Assembly (NCBI GenBank): GCA_027698105.1
Contig: JAQERH010000048.1
Location: 1 to 16,311 of the forward strand
Source: Lachnospiraceae bacterium AM93-12TA
Lineage (GTDB): Bacteria > Bacillota > Clostridia > Lachnospirales > Lachnospiraceae
DNA: 16,311 nt
Reading direction: 5' to 3'
Under the pieces are notes generated by a model. That model saw only the letters and a list, made by a program, of their open reading frames with translations. It had not been told where the DNA came from and made no database searches. Position numbers and translations under genes: made by a program. Shown here piece by piece: positions 1 to 10,548 of this stretch (the first letter of the stretch is position 1; each line of letters begins with the position of its first letter).

Positions 1-1
1 A

Positions 2-16
2 GACCCTTATAGGGTC
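2..16. repeat. Short perfect hairpin
   Basis: GACCCT and AGGGTC form a 6-bp perfect stem around a TAT loop. It sits 8 bases from a second, unrelated perfect hairpin (25-43). Together they could be part of a dispersed intergenic repeat or the palindromic end of a small transposon, or simply a second terminator hairpin. The left window edge cuts off the context, so its nature is open. Confidence 0.4.
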
Positions 17-24
17 AAAGCAAG

Positions 25-43
25 CCACCGGCTAAGCCGGTGG
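25..43 (-). terminator. Probable terminator hairpin of the sugar-transport operon
   Basis: CCACCGGC and GCCGGTGG form an 8-bp perfect, GC-rich stem with a TAA loop, about 40 bases past the stop codon of the last permease gene. On the minus strand the stem is followed by CTTGCTTTG, a mediocre U-tract, so termination may be incomplete. The position at the end of a three-gene minus-strand operon supports the call. The hairpin could instead be a repeat element. Confidence 0.5.
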
Positions 44-82
44 TCTTGACTATTTTAGAAGATACACATTTCTTTGAAAGGT

Positions 83-898
83 TTATTCTTTTACAGCTCC
101 TCCCATAACGCCTGCTACGAACTGCTTCTGGAATACCATGAAGATAATCAGAATCGGAAGAGTAGCGATAGCAGTTGCCAGAAGGATAACCGCGAAATCC
201 TTGTTGGTCGGGTTTCCATCCAGAACAGCCAGTGCAACCGGGAAGTTGTACATTTCTTTTGTTTCCAGAACGATTAAGGGCCACATGAAGTTGTTCCACA
301 TGCTGGTGAACATATAGATAACCAGGGCGCTTAAAGCCGGTTTAACATTTGGCAGTACAATCCGGCAGAAGATGCCGAACTCGCTGTAGCCGTCGATTCT
401 GGCCGCCTCCACAAGAGCCGTCGGGAAGTTCATCATATTCTGACGCATCAGGAAAATACCGAAGGCATTGGCCAGAGCGGGCAGAATAACAGCTGTGTAG
501 GTATTTGTCATACCTGCTGCTACGAACAGCTGGAATAACGGAACGTACATAACCTGAGGCGGGATCATCATGGAAACCATGATAAAGCTGAAAATCAGGC
601 CTTTTCCCTTAAAATCAAACTTGGCAAGCACGTATCCGGCAGCGGAATAGAGCATCAGAGCCAGAATTGTGAACACAACAGAGATAAACAATGTGTTGAA
701 TGCAACTCTGAAAATATCCATTTTCTCTACCAGAATAGAAAAGTTCTGGGAGAGCATGGAGCCCGGAAGAAGTCTGGGCGGGGCAGCCAGGATTTCCGCA
801 TTCGTGTTTGTTCCGCTGACAAACATGAAATAGAATGGGAATAAGGAAAGGAAAGCTGCCAGTACTAAAAATGCGTATACTCCGATTTTTTTAAGCAT
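83..898 (-). CDS. Sugar ABC transporter permease, MalG/UgpE type
   Basis: This 271-residue inner-membrane protein is one of the two permease subunits of a CUT1-type carbohydrate importer and forms the channel with the gene product just upstream. It has six hydrophobic segments. The first is near residues 5-30, followed by the extracytoplasmic stretch usual in MalG-like proteins. The cytoplasmic EAA loop is clear from E164 (EAARIDG, then IVLPNVKPAL), where the ATPase coupling helix docks. The length fits the family. The start has a strong AAGGAGG site, and the ATG lies one base past the stop codon of the upstream permease gene, indicating translational coupling. The substrate is inferred from the divergent beta-galactosidase gene to be lactose or a related beta-galactoside; the sequence alone does not show it. 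Confidence 0.93.
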   Translation of the reverse strand: MLKKIGVYAFLVLAAFLSLFPFYFMFVSGTNTNAEILAAPPRLLPGSMLSQNFSILVEKMDIFRVAFNTLFISVVFTILALMLYSAAGYVLAKFDFKGKGLIFSFIMVSMMIPPQVMYVPLFQLFVAAGMTNTYTAVILPALANAFGIFLMRQNMMNFPTALVEAARIDGYSEFGIFCRIVLPNVKPALSALVIYMFTSMWNNFMWPLIVLETKEMYNFPVALAVLDGNPTNKDFAVILLATAIATLPILIIFMVFQKQFVAGVMGGAVKE

Positions 899-899
899 G

Positions 900-1763
900 T
901 CAATCCTCCTTATTCATTCTGAACTGAATAAAGGATAATATTCCGATGATAATAACCATCACGTATCCTAAAGCAGAGGCAAAGCCGAACTTCAGGAACT
1001 TGAAGCCGTTATCATAGAGGTATTCTCCCAGTGTAATAGTTGCATAGTTCGGTCCGCCCTGTGTCAGAATGTACGGCTCGTCGAAGAGCTGAAGCGTACC
1101 GATGGTAGAAGTAATAGTTGTAAACAGAATAATCGGCTTAATGGCTGGAATCGTAATATATCTGAGCTGCTGCCAGAAGTTAGCTCCATCCAGAGAAGCA
1201 GATTCATACATCTCAGTAGGAATAGCCTGAATACCTGCCAGGATGATAATCATGTTGTAGCCTACCCATCTCCATGTAATAGAGATAATGATGGAAGCTC
1301 TCGCAGGCCATGCAGAGTATACCCACTGGATTTTATCTCCGCCGAAAAACTCAACGATGTAGTTGATTAAGCCGTGATCGGTATTAAACAGTACCTTAAA
1401 TACCAGCGCATAGGCTACCAGGGATGTGATAGTTGGAAGGAATGTTGCCATTCTGAAAAATCCACGTCCCCGGATGAACTTCTGCTCGATGAGCACAGCG
1501 AGCAGAAGCGCAAGGCCGATCATAACCGGAACCTGTATAATCAGGTAGAAGAACGTATTGAACAGAGCCTTGTAGAATACAGGATCCTTGAAAAGTTCAA
1601 TGTAGTTCTGCAGTCCTACGAATGTATATGTTCCTCCGGAGAACTCCATAAAGCTTAAATAGAAGGAGTAAACAACCGGATAAATCATAAAGAGCCCGAA
1701 TATAACGATGGTGGGCATCATCATTCCGTAAGGGAAAAACTTTGATTTTTTATGTGTTTTCAT
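900..1763 (-). CDS. Sugar ABC transporter permease, MalF/UgpA type
   Basis: This 287-residue integral membrane protein is the first permease of the same CUT1 importer. A basic N-terminus is followed by a hydrophobic segment at about residues 12-35 and five more membrane segments. An EAA-like loop begins at E187 (ESASLDGANF, then ITIPAIKPI), with Ser in place of the first Ala, which is common in this subfamily. It lacks the long periplasmic domain of enterobacterial MalF and has the short UgpA/LacF form normal in Firmicutes. AGGAGG lies 5 bases before the ATG. It follows the binding-protein gene by 30 bases and abuts the second permease, so the order is binding protein, permease, permease. No ATPase gene is in this operon. 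Confidence 0.93.
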   Translation of the reverse strand: MKTHKKSKFFPYGMMMPTIVIFGLFMIYPVVYSFYLSFMEFSGGTYTFVGLQNYIELFKDPVFYKALFNTFFYLIIQVPVMIGLALLLAVLIEQKFIRGRGFFRMATFLPTITSLVAYALVFKVLFNTDHGLINYIVEFFGGDKIQWVYSAWPARASIIISITWRWVGYNMIIILAGIQAIPTEMYESASLDGANFWQQLRYITIPAIKPIILFTTITSTIGTLQLFDEPYILTQGGPNYATITLGEYLYDNGFKFLKFGFASALGYVMVIIIGILSFIQFRMNKED

Positions 1764-1793
1764 GTCAGCCTCCTGTTTTCTGGATAAAGAGGT

Positions 1794-3083
1794 TTATTTT
1801 CCGAACTTAGAAACTAAATCCTTCTCAAGATCCTCAAGAACGGTCTTCGGATCCTGACCCTCCAGGTAAACCTTAGCGCAGGCAGAACCGGCAGCCTTCA
1901 TGGCCTCGTTGTAGTTCTCTGTGTAGTTGACAGCAGGAACCTTCTTGCCAAGCTCGATGAAAGTCTCGTAGATCTTCTGTCCGCCGAAGAATTCGTCTGG
2001 CTCAGTGAATACTTCTGCATCGTAAGCCGGAATGTAGGATGGGAATAAACCATAGTTTACAAAGCCGTCAGCCTGTAAATCTACATCAGTCATGGCAAAC
2101 TTTACAAACTCTTTAGCTACGTCTACATTGGCAGAAGCAGCTGGAATGACAATGTCAGAACCGCCGTTGGTGGAACCGCTGATCTCTTCGCCTGGGAATG
2201 CAGGAAGATTCATAACGCCCCACTTGCCGGACTGATCCGGTCCCTTGTCCTTGATGGTTCCGATCATCCATACAGCCTCCGGGATAGTAGCAACGCTCTG
2301 GTTTACAACAACACCCTCATACTCAGCCCAGTCAGTATAGTTTAATGCAATCTCTGCATCATAGATCTTTTTAGCCATCTCCATGCACTCAAGAGCCTCA
2401 GGAGAATTTACAGATGTGTTGCCCTCTGCATCGAAGTAGCCTGCGCCCTTCTCTGTCAGAAGCATCTTCCAGAAGTTGGAACCGTTAGGTGCGATAGGAA
2501 GCATCTTAACCGGCTCGCCGGAAGGAGTGGTACAGGAAGCTGTCACTTTCTTTCCAGCCTCAATGAAGTCATCCCATGTCTTGATATCGTCTGCATTTAC
2601 GCCGGCCTGCTCAAAATAATCGGTGCGGTAGAAGAGAGCAACTGGGCCTGCATCCCATGGGAAACCTACTACTTTGTCATTTACAGTAACCTCGCCCATT
2701 TTTACAGGGAGATAATCGTCTTTTTCTACGATATCGCTGAGATCTGCGAAGCCTTCCGGATATTTGGAAGCGTAGCCGCTTACCTGCTCACCCTCCAGAA
2801 GGATTACGTCAGCAAGTCCTTTTCCTGTGTTCAGAGTGGTGGCAAGCTTTGTGTAAATCTGCTCGGTTCCCATTTCCTCAAACTGGAACTCTACATCTGG
2901 ATGGCTTTCTTTGAACTTCTCAGCAGAAGCCTGAAGCTGCTTTAAAGCAACGTCCCAGGCCCATACGGTAATCTTGTTGCCGCTCTCGGCCTCTTTTTTC
3001 TCTCCGCCGCCGCAGCCGGTGAGGGAAAGCGCTGCAACCATGGAGATGGCTGCTGCAGATACAAACAGTTTTGTTTTCTTCAT
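1794..3083 (-). CDS. Sugar-binding lipoprotein of the ABC importer (SBP family 1)
   Basis: This 429-residue extracellular solute-binding protein captures sugar outside the cell and delivers it to the two permeases encoded behind it. The N-terminus is a lipoprotein signal: MKKTK, a hydrophobic stretch, then LTGC with the lipidated cysteine at residue 24, followed by a Gly- and charge-rich linker. The mature part starts with ITVWAWD, a typical first strand of the family, and keeps the overall length of CUT1 binding proteins. AGGAGG lies 7 bases before the ATG. The gene is first in the minus-strand operon, driven by the promoter at 3182-3210 and preceded by a roughly 90-base leader with a nested inverted repeat. 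Substrate specificity (lactose or another beta-galactoside) is inferred from the divergent lacZ. Confidence 0.93.
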   Translation of the reverse strand: MKKTKLFVSAAAISMVAALSLTGCGGGEKKEAESGNKITVWAWDVALKQLQASAEKFKESHPDVEFQFEEMGTEQIYTKLATTLNTGKGLADVILLEGEQVSGYASKYPEGFADLSDIVEKDDYLPVKMGEVTVNDKVVGFPWDAGPVALFYRTDYFEQAGVNADDIKTWDDFIEAGKKVTASCTTPSGEPVKMLPIAPNGSNFWKMLLTEKGAGYFDAEGNTSVNSPEALECMEMAKKIYDAEIALNYTDWAEYEGVVVNQSVATIPEAVWMIGTIKDKGPDQSGKWGVMNLPAFPGEEISGSTNGGSDIVIPAASANVDVAKEFVKFAMTDVDLQADGFVNYGLFPSYIPAYDAEVFTEPDEFFGGQKIYETFIELGKKVPAVNYTENYNEAMKAAGSACAKVYLEGQDPKTVLEDLEKDLVSKFGK

Positions 3084-3110
3084 ACGTTTACCTCCTGTAA
3101 TTTGGAACTA

Positions 3111-3163
3111 TTTACCCACTTTCTAGCGGAAGCGCTGATGAACAGCGCCGTGATTTGGGTAAA
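3111..3163 (-). promoter_or_regulatory. Nested inverted repeat in the leader of the binding-protein gene
   Basis: TTTACCCA (3111-3118) and TGGGTAAA (3156-3163) are perfect 8-base complements. They enclose a second perfect inverted repeat, GCGCTG (3132-3137) and CAGCGC (3143-3148) with a 5-base spacer. It lies between the predicted transcription start (about 3175) and the ribosome binding site at 3091-3096, so the RNA would fold into a two-tier stem ending about 15 bases before that site. No U-tract follows, so it is not an ordinary terminator. It could be an mRNA-stabilising or translational control structure, or the inner repeat could be a protein-binding operator. I recognise no known riboswitch. 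Confidence 0.5.
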
Positions 3164-3181
3164 ATCACTAAAAGTAATTAA

Positions 3182-3210
3182 ATAATAAGCCTTTTAATAT
3201 AAAAAGTCAA
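3182..3210 (-). promoter_or_regulatory. Promoter of the binding protein-permease operon
   Basis: Read on the minus strand, -35 TTGACT (3205-3210) and -10 TATTAT (3182-3187) are separated by exactly 17 bases. These match the sigma-A consensus at 5/6 and 5/6. The expected start of transcription is near 3175, giving a leader of about 90 bases. A TTTAGTAAA site lies 5 bases upstream of the -35 box. Confidence 0.75.
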
Positions 3211-3215
3211 TAGGG

Positions 3216-6340
<3,125 letters not shown>

Positions 6341-6379
6341 TCAGGCATTTAAACATAGAAAGAATAGGAAGAAGCATAT

Positions 6380-7387
6380 ATGGCAACGATCAGGGACATA
6401 GCAGAGCGGGCACAGGTTTCCATCAGCACAGTGTCAAGGGTATTGAATTATGATGAAACCCTGAGTGTGAATGCGGCAACAAAAAAGAAAATATTTGAGA
6501 TCGCAGAGGAATTGGAATACAGAGGGAAAAACCAGAAGAAGAGGAAACGCAGGCTCTCTCTTCTCCTGATCAACTATTATTCATTAGAGGGAGAGGTGGA
6601 GGATCCTTACTACCTCTCCGTGCGGATTGCCATAGAGAGAAGGGCGGCAGAGCTTGGCTACAGGCTTGTCAGCATTTCAGAGAAAGATGAATTCCGGGTG
6701 GCGGGCATTGACGGAGTCATCTGCCTGGGAACCTTCGGGAAAGAGGAGCTGAAGCGGATTGATGAGCTGGACCGGCCGACCATCTTTGTGGACAGCAATC
6801 CTGATTATGATAAATACGATTCGATTGTTTTTGATCTGCGCAGAGAGACGAGAAGGATTCTCGACTATCTGTGGGAAAAAGGACACAGGAGAATTGGATT
6901 TATCGGTGGAAATGATGCGGAAGGAACGGCGGACTGGGGAAAAACAGACAACCGAACCTTGGAGTACCGGGCCTTTGTGGAGGAAAAAAAGGCAGAGCAT
7001 GACGGCTATGAGAGGATAGGAGCCTTTACCTCCCGGATGGGCTTTCGTCTGATGAACGAGCTGATGACTCTGCCGGAGCCTCCTACAGCAGTTTTCGTAG
7101 CTAATGATTCTCTGGCAGTAGGCTGTCTGAATGCTATCAGCCGTGCAGGAAAGCGCTGCCCGGAGGATTTCAGCATTGTAGGCTTTAACGATATTCCTAC
7201 AGCGAAATACATGGTTCCGCCGCTTACCACCATGCGCCTGTATATGGATTTTATGGGAGAGAGAGCTGTGGATATGATAAGCGATAGAATCCTGACAAAG
7301 CGGGAGCTGCCGGTTCAGGTGACGCTTCCTGCCAAGCTGATGATCCGGGAAAGCGTAAAGGATCTTTCTGCCGATTCGTCATTATAA
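6380..7387 (+). CDS. LacI-family transcriptional regulator (EbgR/LacR-like)
   Basis: This 335-residue DNA-binding repressor opens with the LacI helix-turn-helix at residues 3-23 (IRDIAERAQVSISTVSRVLN) and the hinge region to about residue 60. A periplasmic-binding-protein-like effector domain follows, ending with the conserved GFNDIP and PPLTTM segments. The pattern DETLSV then EIAEELEY after the helix-turn-helix resembles the EbgR/LacR branch, which controls beta-galactosidase genes. It starts 39 bases after lacZ with AGGAAG 8 bases before the ATG and no terminator between, so it is probably co-transcribed with lacZ and autoregulated. The AGTAAA repeats in the divergent promoter region are its likely operators. 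The effector, probably galactose, lactose or allolactose, is not visible from sequence. Confidence 0.92.
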   Translation: MATIRDIAERAQVSISTVSRVLNYDETLSVNAATKKKIFEIAEELEYRGKNQKKRKRRLSLLLINYYSLEGEVEDPYYLSVRIAIERRAAELGYRLVSISEKDEFRVAGIDGVICLGTFGKEELKRIDELDRPTIFVDSNPDYDKYDSIVFDLRRETRRILDYLWEKGHRRIGFIGGNDAEGTADWGKTDNRTLEYRAFVEEKKAEHDGYERIGAFTSRMGFRLMNELMTLPEPPTAVFVANDSLAVGCLNAISRAGKRCPEDFSIVGFNDIPTAKYMVPPLTTMRLYMDFMGERAVDMISDRILTKRELPVQVTLPAKLMIRESVKDLSADSSL

Positions 7388-7399
7388 CGAAAAACCTGT

Positions 7400-7433
7400 C
7401 TGTATTTTGTGCGGTGTGCCGTGGAAAATACAG
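7400..7433 (+). terminator. Hairpin between regulator and ATPase genes, weak terminator candidate
   Basis: CTGTATTTT (7400-7408) and AAAATACAG (7425-7433) are perfect 9-base complements. Inside, after one G/G mismatch, two wobble pairs and CGG/CCG extend the stem to a TGTG loop. The T-rich stretch (GTTTTATAT) begins only 6 bases later, so termination is probably partial. The right arm overlaps the proposed -35 of the ATPase promoter, so the element may instead be an operator. Confidence 0.4.
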
Positions 7434-7450
7434 CAGAAGTTTTATATACT
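7422..7450 (+). promoter_or_regulatory. Possible promoter of the ABC ATPase gene
   Basis: -35 TGGAAA (7422-7427) and -10 TATACT (7445-7450) are spaced 17 bases apart. The -10 is good (5/6) and the -35 weak (4/6). It lies about 47 bases before the ATPase start in a 109-base gap, and no TTTASTAAA operator is seen nearby. The ATPase may therefore be expressed independently of the lac regulator, as fits an ATPase shared by several importers. Confidence 0.4.
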
Positions 7451-7496
7451 GGATGCATCTGAGTACTGAAATCATTGATAGAGAGGGAGAAACCAT

Positions 7497-8609
7497 ATGT
7501 CAACAGTTAAATTAGAACATATCTGTAAAAAATATCCTAACGGCTTTGAGGCTGTAAAGGACTTTAACCTGGAGATTGGCGATAAGGAGTTTATCATTTT
7601 CGTTGGACCGTCCGGCTGCGGAAAGTCCACTACTCTGCGTATGGTGGCAGGACTGGAGGATATCTCCGGCGGAGACCTGTACATCGACGGAAAGAGAATG
7701 AACGATGTGGAGCCGAAGGACAGAGATATTGCCATGGTATTCCAGAACTACGCTCTGTATCCTCACATGACTGTATATGAGAACATGGCGTTCGGATTAA
7801 AAATCAGAAAGGTTCCGAAGGACGAGATTGACAGAAAAGTACATGAGGCTGCCAAGATTCTGGATCTGGAGCACCTGCTTGACAGAAAGCCGAAGGCTTT
7901 ATCAGGCGGTCAGAGACAGCGTGTAGCCATGGGACGTGCCATTGTAAGAAATCCGAAGGTATTCCTGATGGATGAGCCGCTGTCTAACCTGGATGCAAAG
8001 CTGAGAGGCCAGATGCGTATTGAGATTTCCAAGCTTCATCAGAAGTTAGGCACAACCATTATCTATGTTACTCACGACCAGACAGAGGCCATGACTCTGG
8101 GAACCAGAATCGTCGTTATGAAGGACGGCGTGGTGCAGCAGGTGGATACACCGGAGAATCTGTACGATAAGCCAGGTAATAAGTTTGTAGCAGGCTTTAT
8201 CGGAGCGCCTCAGATGAACATGGTAGACGCAGATGTAAAAGAGGATGCAGAGGGCGTACACCTTGTATTCTGCGGACAGAGCATTAAGCTGGATGAGAAG
8301 AGAGCGGCTGTTTTAAAGGAGAAGGGATACATTGGAAAGAAGGTTACGCTGGGAATCCGTCCGGAGGATCTTCACGATGAGTCTGATATTGAGCGAGGAA
8401 ATAAGGATGCCTGCCTGAACGCGACAATCCGTGTCTATGAGATGCTGGGAGCAGAAACTTTCCTGTACTTTGATATGGATACTGCTACCTGGACAGCCAG
8501 AGTGAATCCATCTGTCCATGTAAAGCCAGGTGAGACGATTAAGCTGTACATGGATACAGAAAAAATCCACGCATTTGACACTGAGACAGAGAATGCAATT
8601 TTCAATTAA
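7497..8609 (+). CDS. ugpC: Multi-sugar ABC transporter ATP-binding protein (MsmK/MsmX/UgpC type)
   Basis: This 370-residue ATPase energises CUT1 sugar importers by binding the EAA loops of their permeases. Walker A is GPSGCGKST (37-45), the signature is LSGGQ (135-139), and Walker B is VFLMDEP with D159 and E160, followed by the SNLDA D-loop and the switch His in VTHD. The C-terminal third (from about residue 240) is the OB/TOBE regulatory region seen in MalK and MsmK. AGGGAG lies 7 bases before the ATG. Family members often serve several transporters in one cell. The minus-strand permease operon lacks an ATPase, so this is its likely partner. The gene has its own probable promoter and ends at a strong terminator (8654-8683). 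Confidence 0.95.
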   Translation: MSTVKLEHICKKYPNGFEAVKDFNLEIGDKEFIIFVGPSGCGKSTTLRMVAGLEDISGGDLYIDGKRMNDVEPKDRDIAMVFQNYALYPHMTVYENMAFGLKIRKVPKDEIDRKVHEAAKILDLEHLLDRKPKALSGGQRQRVAMGRAIVRNPKVFLMDEPLSNLDAKLRGQMRIEISKLHQKLGTTIIYVTHDQTEAMTLGTRIVVMKDGVVQQVDTPENLYDKPGNKFVAGFIGAPQMNMVDADVKEDAEGVHLVFCGQSIKLDEKRAAVLKEKGYIGKKVTLGIRPEDLHDESDIERGNKDACLNATIRVYEMLGAETFLYFDMDTATWTARVNPSVHVKPGETIKLYMDTEKIHAFDTETENAIFN

Positions 8610-8653
8610 TTTCAGAGCCGTCTGAGCGAAAGATTGAGATGGCGAAAACGGGG

Positions 8654-8683
8654 GAGGATGCTGCCGGGGCAGTATCCTCTTTT
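8654..8683 (+). terminator. Rho-independent terminator of the ABC ATPase gene
   Basis: An 11-bp GC-rich stem (left arm 8654-8664, right arm 8669-8679, one G-U pair) with a 4-base loop is followed directly by TTTT. It lies 45 bases after the ATPase stop codon. It falls inside the longest reading frame of the next gene, which argues that the next protein starts after it. Confidence 0.8.
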
Positions 8684-8722
8684 CCGCTTATAGAGACAGG
8701 AGAGCGGTTAGGAGGAAACAGT

Positions 8723-9889
8723 TTGATACCGAAAAAAGCGCTGAAACATATGCTGGAAGAAATCAGGAGGGCGTCTGGACTTTCCCTTGCCTTGTTTGGG
8801 CCGGGAGGAGAAATCCTGGCTTTTTCAGAGGGAGAGACGAAGCTTTTTGATGAGCTGGAGAAGGAAAAGCTTACTTCTGATGCCTGCAGGGAGTATGTAA
8901 GGGCCATGGCAGAGGGAGAAGAGCGTGAAAAACAGAAGGGAAATATCTCATTTCTCAAACTAGGAGAGGGGAGAGGAGACTCTTTTGTTCTGGCAGGAGC
9001 CGGGCAGGGGGATGTTCCGACCTGCCTGCGTCTGTCTGCCCTTTCTCTAGGAGCTTTTTCTAGGAAGGAGGATTCCTGTGATCGAGGCAGTTTCTTTCGG
9101 CGTTTAATTCTCGGGATGCTTCTTCCTAAGGAGATACCGGAACAGGCCAGACAGCTTCGCTTAGACAGCGGAGCCAGGCGGGCGGTATTTCTGGTAAAGG
9201 TGAAGGAGGACAGCCGTGACACAGTTCTGGACATTCTTCGTCCTCTCTATGGTGAACCGGCCGGAGGAGTGCTGTTTAAGGCAGAGCCGGGAGCTTATGT
9301 GTATGTCAGAACGCTGAGAGATAGGGAGGATACAGATCGGCTGGAAGAGATAGGCAGAAACATGATTGATGTCATCAACACAGAAGGAATGCAGGATGCC
9401 TACCTTTCATTCGGGACTCCGGCTGGAGATTTGAGCCTCCTTTCGCGTTCCTATGAGGAAGCCTGGATAGCTATGAAAGCCGGCCGTATTTTTTTCCGGG
9501 AAAAGCATGTGATTTCCTATGACAGACTGGGAATTGGAAGGCTGATTTACAGTCTTCCAATGGCCCTGTGCAGACAGTTTCTGAGGGAAGTCTTTGCCCT
9601 GGCAGATCCAAGAGAACTGGACGAGGAGGCTTTGACCACGATACGCCAGTTTTTTGACGATTCGCTGAATGTGGCGGAGACGGCCAGACATCTATACATC
9701 CACAGAAATACACTGGTGTATCGTCTGGACAAGCTCCAGAAAAGTCTGGGACTCAACATCAGAAATTTTGATGACGCCATGATGCTGCGGCTGGGACTGA
9801 TGGTCTATGAGTATGTGAGAGAAAAGGAACAGGAAGAGGAAAAGGAGAGAAGAAGCGATGGTAGATCGGATGTTCAATACAGACAATAA
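8723..9889 (+). CDS. CdaR/PucR-type transcriptional regulator
   Basis: With this start the protein has 388 residues. The first ~110 (IRRASGLSLALFGPGGEILAF and on) look like a small sensor region. Residues ~150-280 resemble the GGDEF-like middle domain of CdaR/PucR proteins, without catalytic GGDEF residues. The C-terminal helix-turn-helix of the PucR type (HTH_30) begins near residue 316 with NVAETARHLYIHRNTLVYRL. I chose the TTG start because AGGAGG (8710-8715) sits 7 bases before it. The open frame reaches back to an ATG at 8639, but that stretch has a weak ribosome site and contains the ATPase terminator. No good promoter is evident, so read-through is possible. It overlaps the next gene by 32 bases. 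CdaR homologues sense sugar diacids; the ligand here is unknown. Confidence 0.82.
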   Translation: MIPKKALKHMLEEIRRASGLSLALFGPGGEILAFSEGETKLFDELEKEKLTSDACREYVRAMAEGEEREKQKGNISFLKLGEGRGDSFVLAGAGQGDVPTCLRLSALSLGAFSRKEDSCDRGSFFRRLILGMLLPKEIPEQARQLRLDSGARRAVFLVKVKEDSRDTVLDILRPLYGEPAGGVLFKAEPGAYVYVRTLRDREDTDRLEEIGRNMIDVINTEGMQDAYLSFGTPAGDLSLLSRSYEEAWIAMKAGRIFFREKHVISYDRLGIGRLIYSLPMALCRQFLREVFALADPRELDEEALTTIRQFFDDSLNVAETARHLYIHRNTLVYRLDKLQKSLGLNIRNFDDAMMLRLGLMVYEYVREKEQEEEKERRSDGRSDVQYRQ

Positions 9890-10547
9890 TTTCTGGCAGG
9901 CAGTGGGAAAAGCAGGAGATTTGATTGCCCTGACCTTTCTCACGGTCCTGTGTTCGCTTCCGCTGATCACAGCAGGGGTCGCTGTCAGCGCCATGAATTA
10001 TGTGTGTTTTAAAATGCTGGAGCATGATAATGAGGGAACTATTAAAAACTTTTTCCACAGCTTCCGGCAGAACCTGTTTCAGGGGGCAGCCATTTCAGTT
10101 ATCATGGGAGCCGCCGGTTTTCTGCTCTGGTATGACGGCTGGTTTTTAACGAACTATTTTGCCGTTCAGAGCGGGGGAGCGCTGCTCTATGTCGGCTGGG
10201 CTGTCTATATTTACCTGATTTTTTTCTATCTGGTACTTTTACTGTATGTATTTCCGCTTCAGGCCAGATTTTATAATCCCCTGGCAGTAACATTCAAAAA
10301 CGCAGTGATAGCAGGATTTAAAAATCTTCCCAAGACGCTTATGATGCTTGCCGGAGACGGCTGTATGGTAATTTTAATCATTCTGTGCTTTAAACATGTG
10401 CCTCAGATTGCATTCCTGCCTCTTTTGACAGCTCTGCCCCTGTGCGTCTGGTATCACAGCTGGGTGCTGAGAGATCTGCTGGGGCTGGTTCCAGGAAAGT
10501 TAGATTTGCCTGTATCAGATGACGAGGCAGAGAGGAAGGGGGAATAA
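9858..10547 (+). CDS. YesL-like DUF624 membrane protein
   Basis: This 229-residue protein begins with FNTDNNFWQAVGKAGDLIAL, followed by LTVLCSLPLITAGVAVSAMN, the hallmark start of the YesL/DUF624 family. It has about four or five hydrophobic membrane segments, and charged cytoplasmic loops include HDNEGTIKNFFHSFRQN. AAGGAG lies 10 bases before the ATG; an ATG at 9870 is an alternative start. It overlaps the regulator gene by 32 bases and ends one base before the next start, so it is in a tight operon. Homologues such as Bacillus YesL are often encoded beside sugar transporters, but their role has not been established as far as I know. It may modulate a transporter or sense membrane state, which is speculation. 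Confidence 0.85.
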   Translation: MVDRMFNTDNNFWQAVGKAGDLIALTFLTVLCSLPLITAGVAVSAMNYVCFKMLEHDNEGTIKNFFHSFRQNLFQGAAISVIMGAAGFLLWYDGWFLTNYFAVQSGGALLYVGWAVYIYLIFFYLVLLLYVFPLQARFYNPLAVTFKNAVIAGFKNLPKTLMMLAGDGCMVILIILCFKHVPQIAFLPLLTALPLCVWYHSWVLRDLLGLVPGKLDLPVSDDEAERKGE

Positions 10548-10548
10548 C

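Noticed and set aside
3120..3150. Catabolite-response (CcpA) site near AGCGGAAGCGCTGATG
   Set aside because: The stretch shares AGCG-type words with cre sites but does not fit the spaced TG...CG...CA consensus; the perfect inverted repeat explains it better.
8602..9234. 210-codon open frame antisense to the CdaR-like gene
   Set aside because: It is low-complexity (Ser/Arg/Pro-rich) and mirrors the coding bias of the plus-strand gene; no ribosome site or family similarity.
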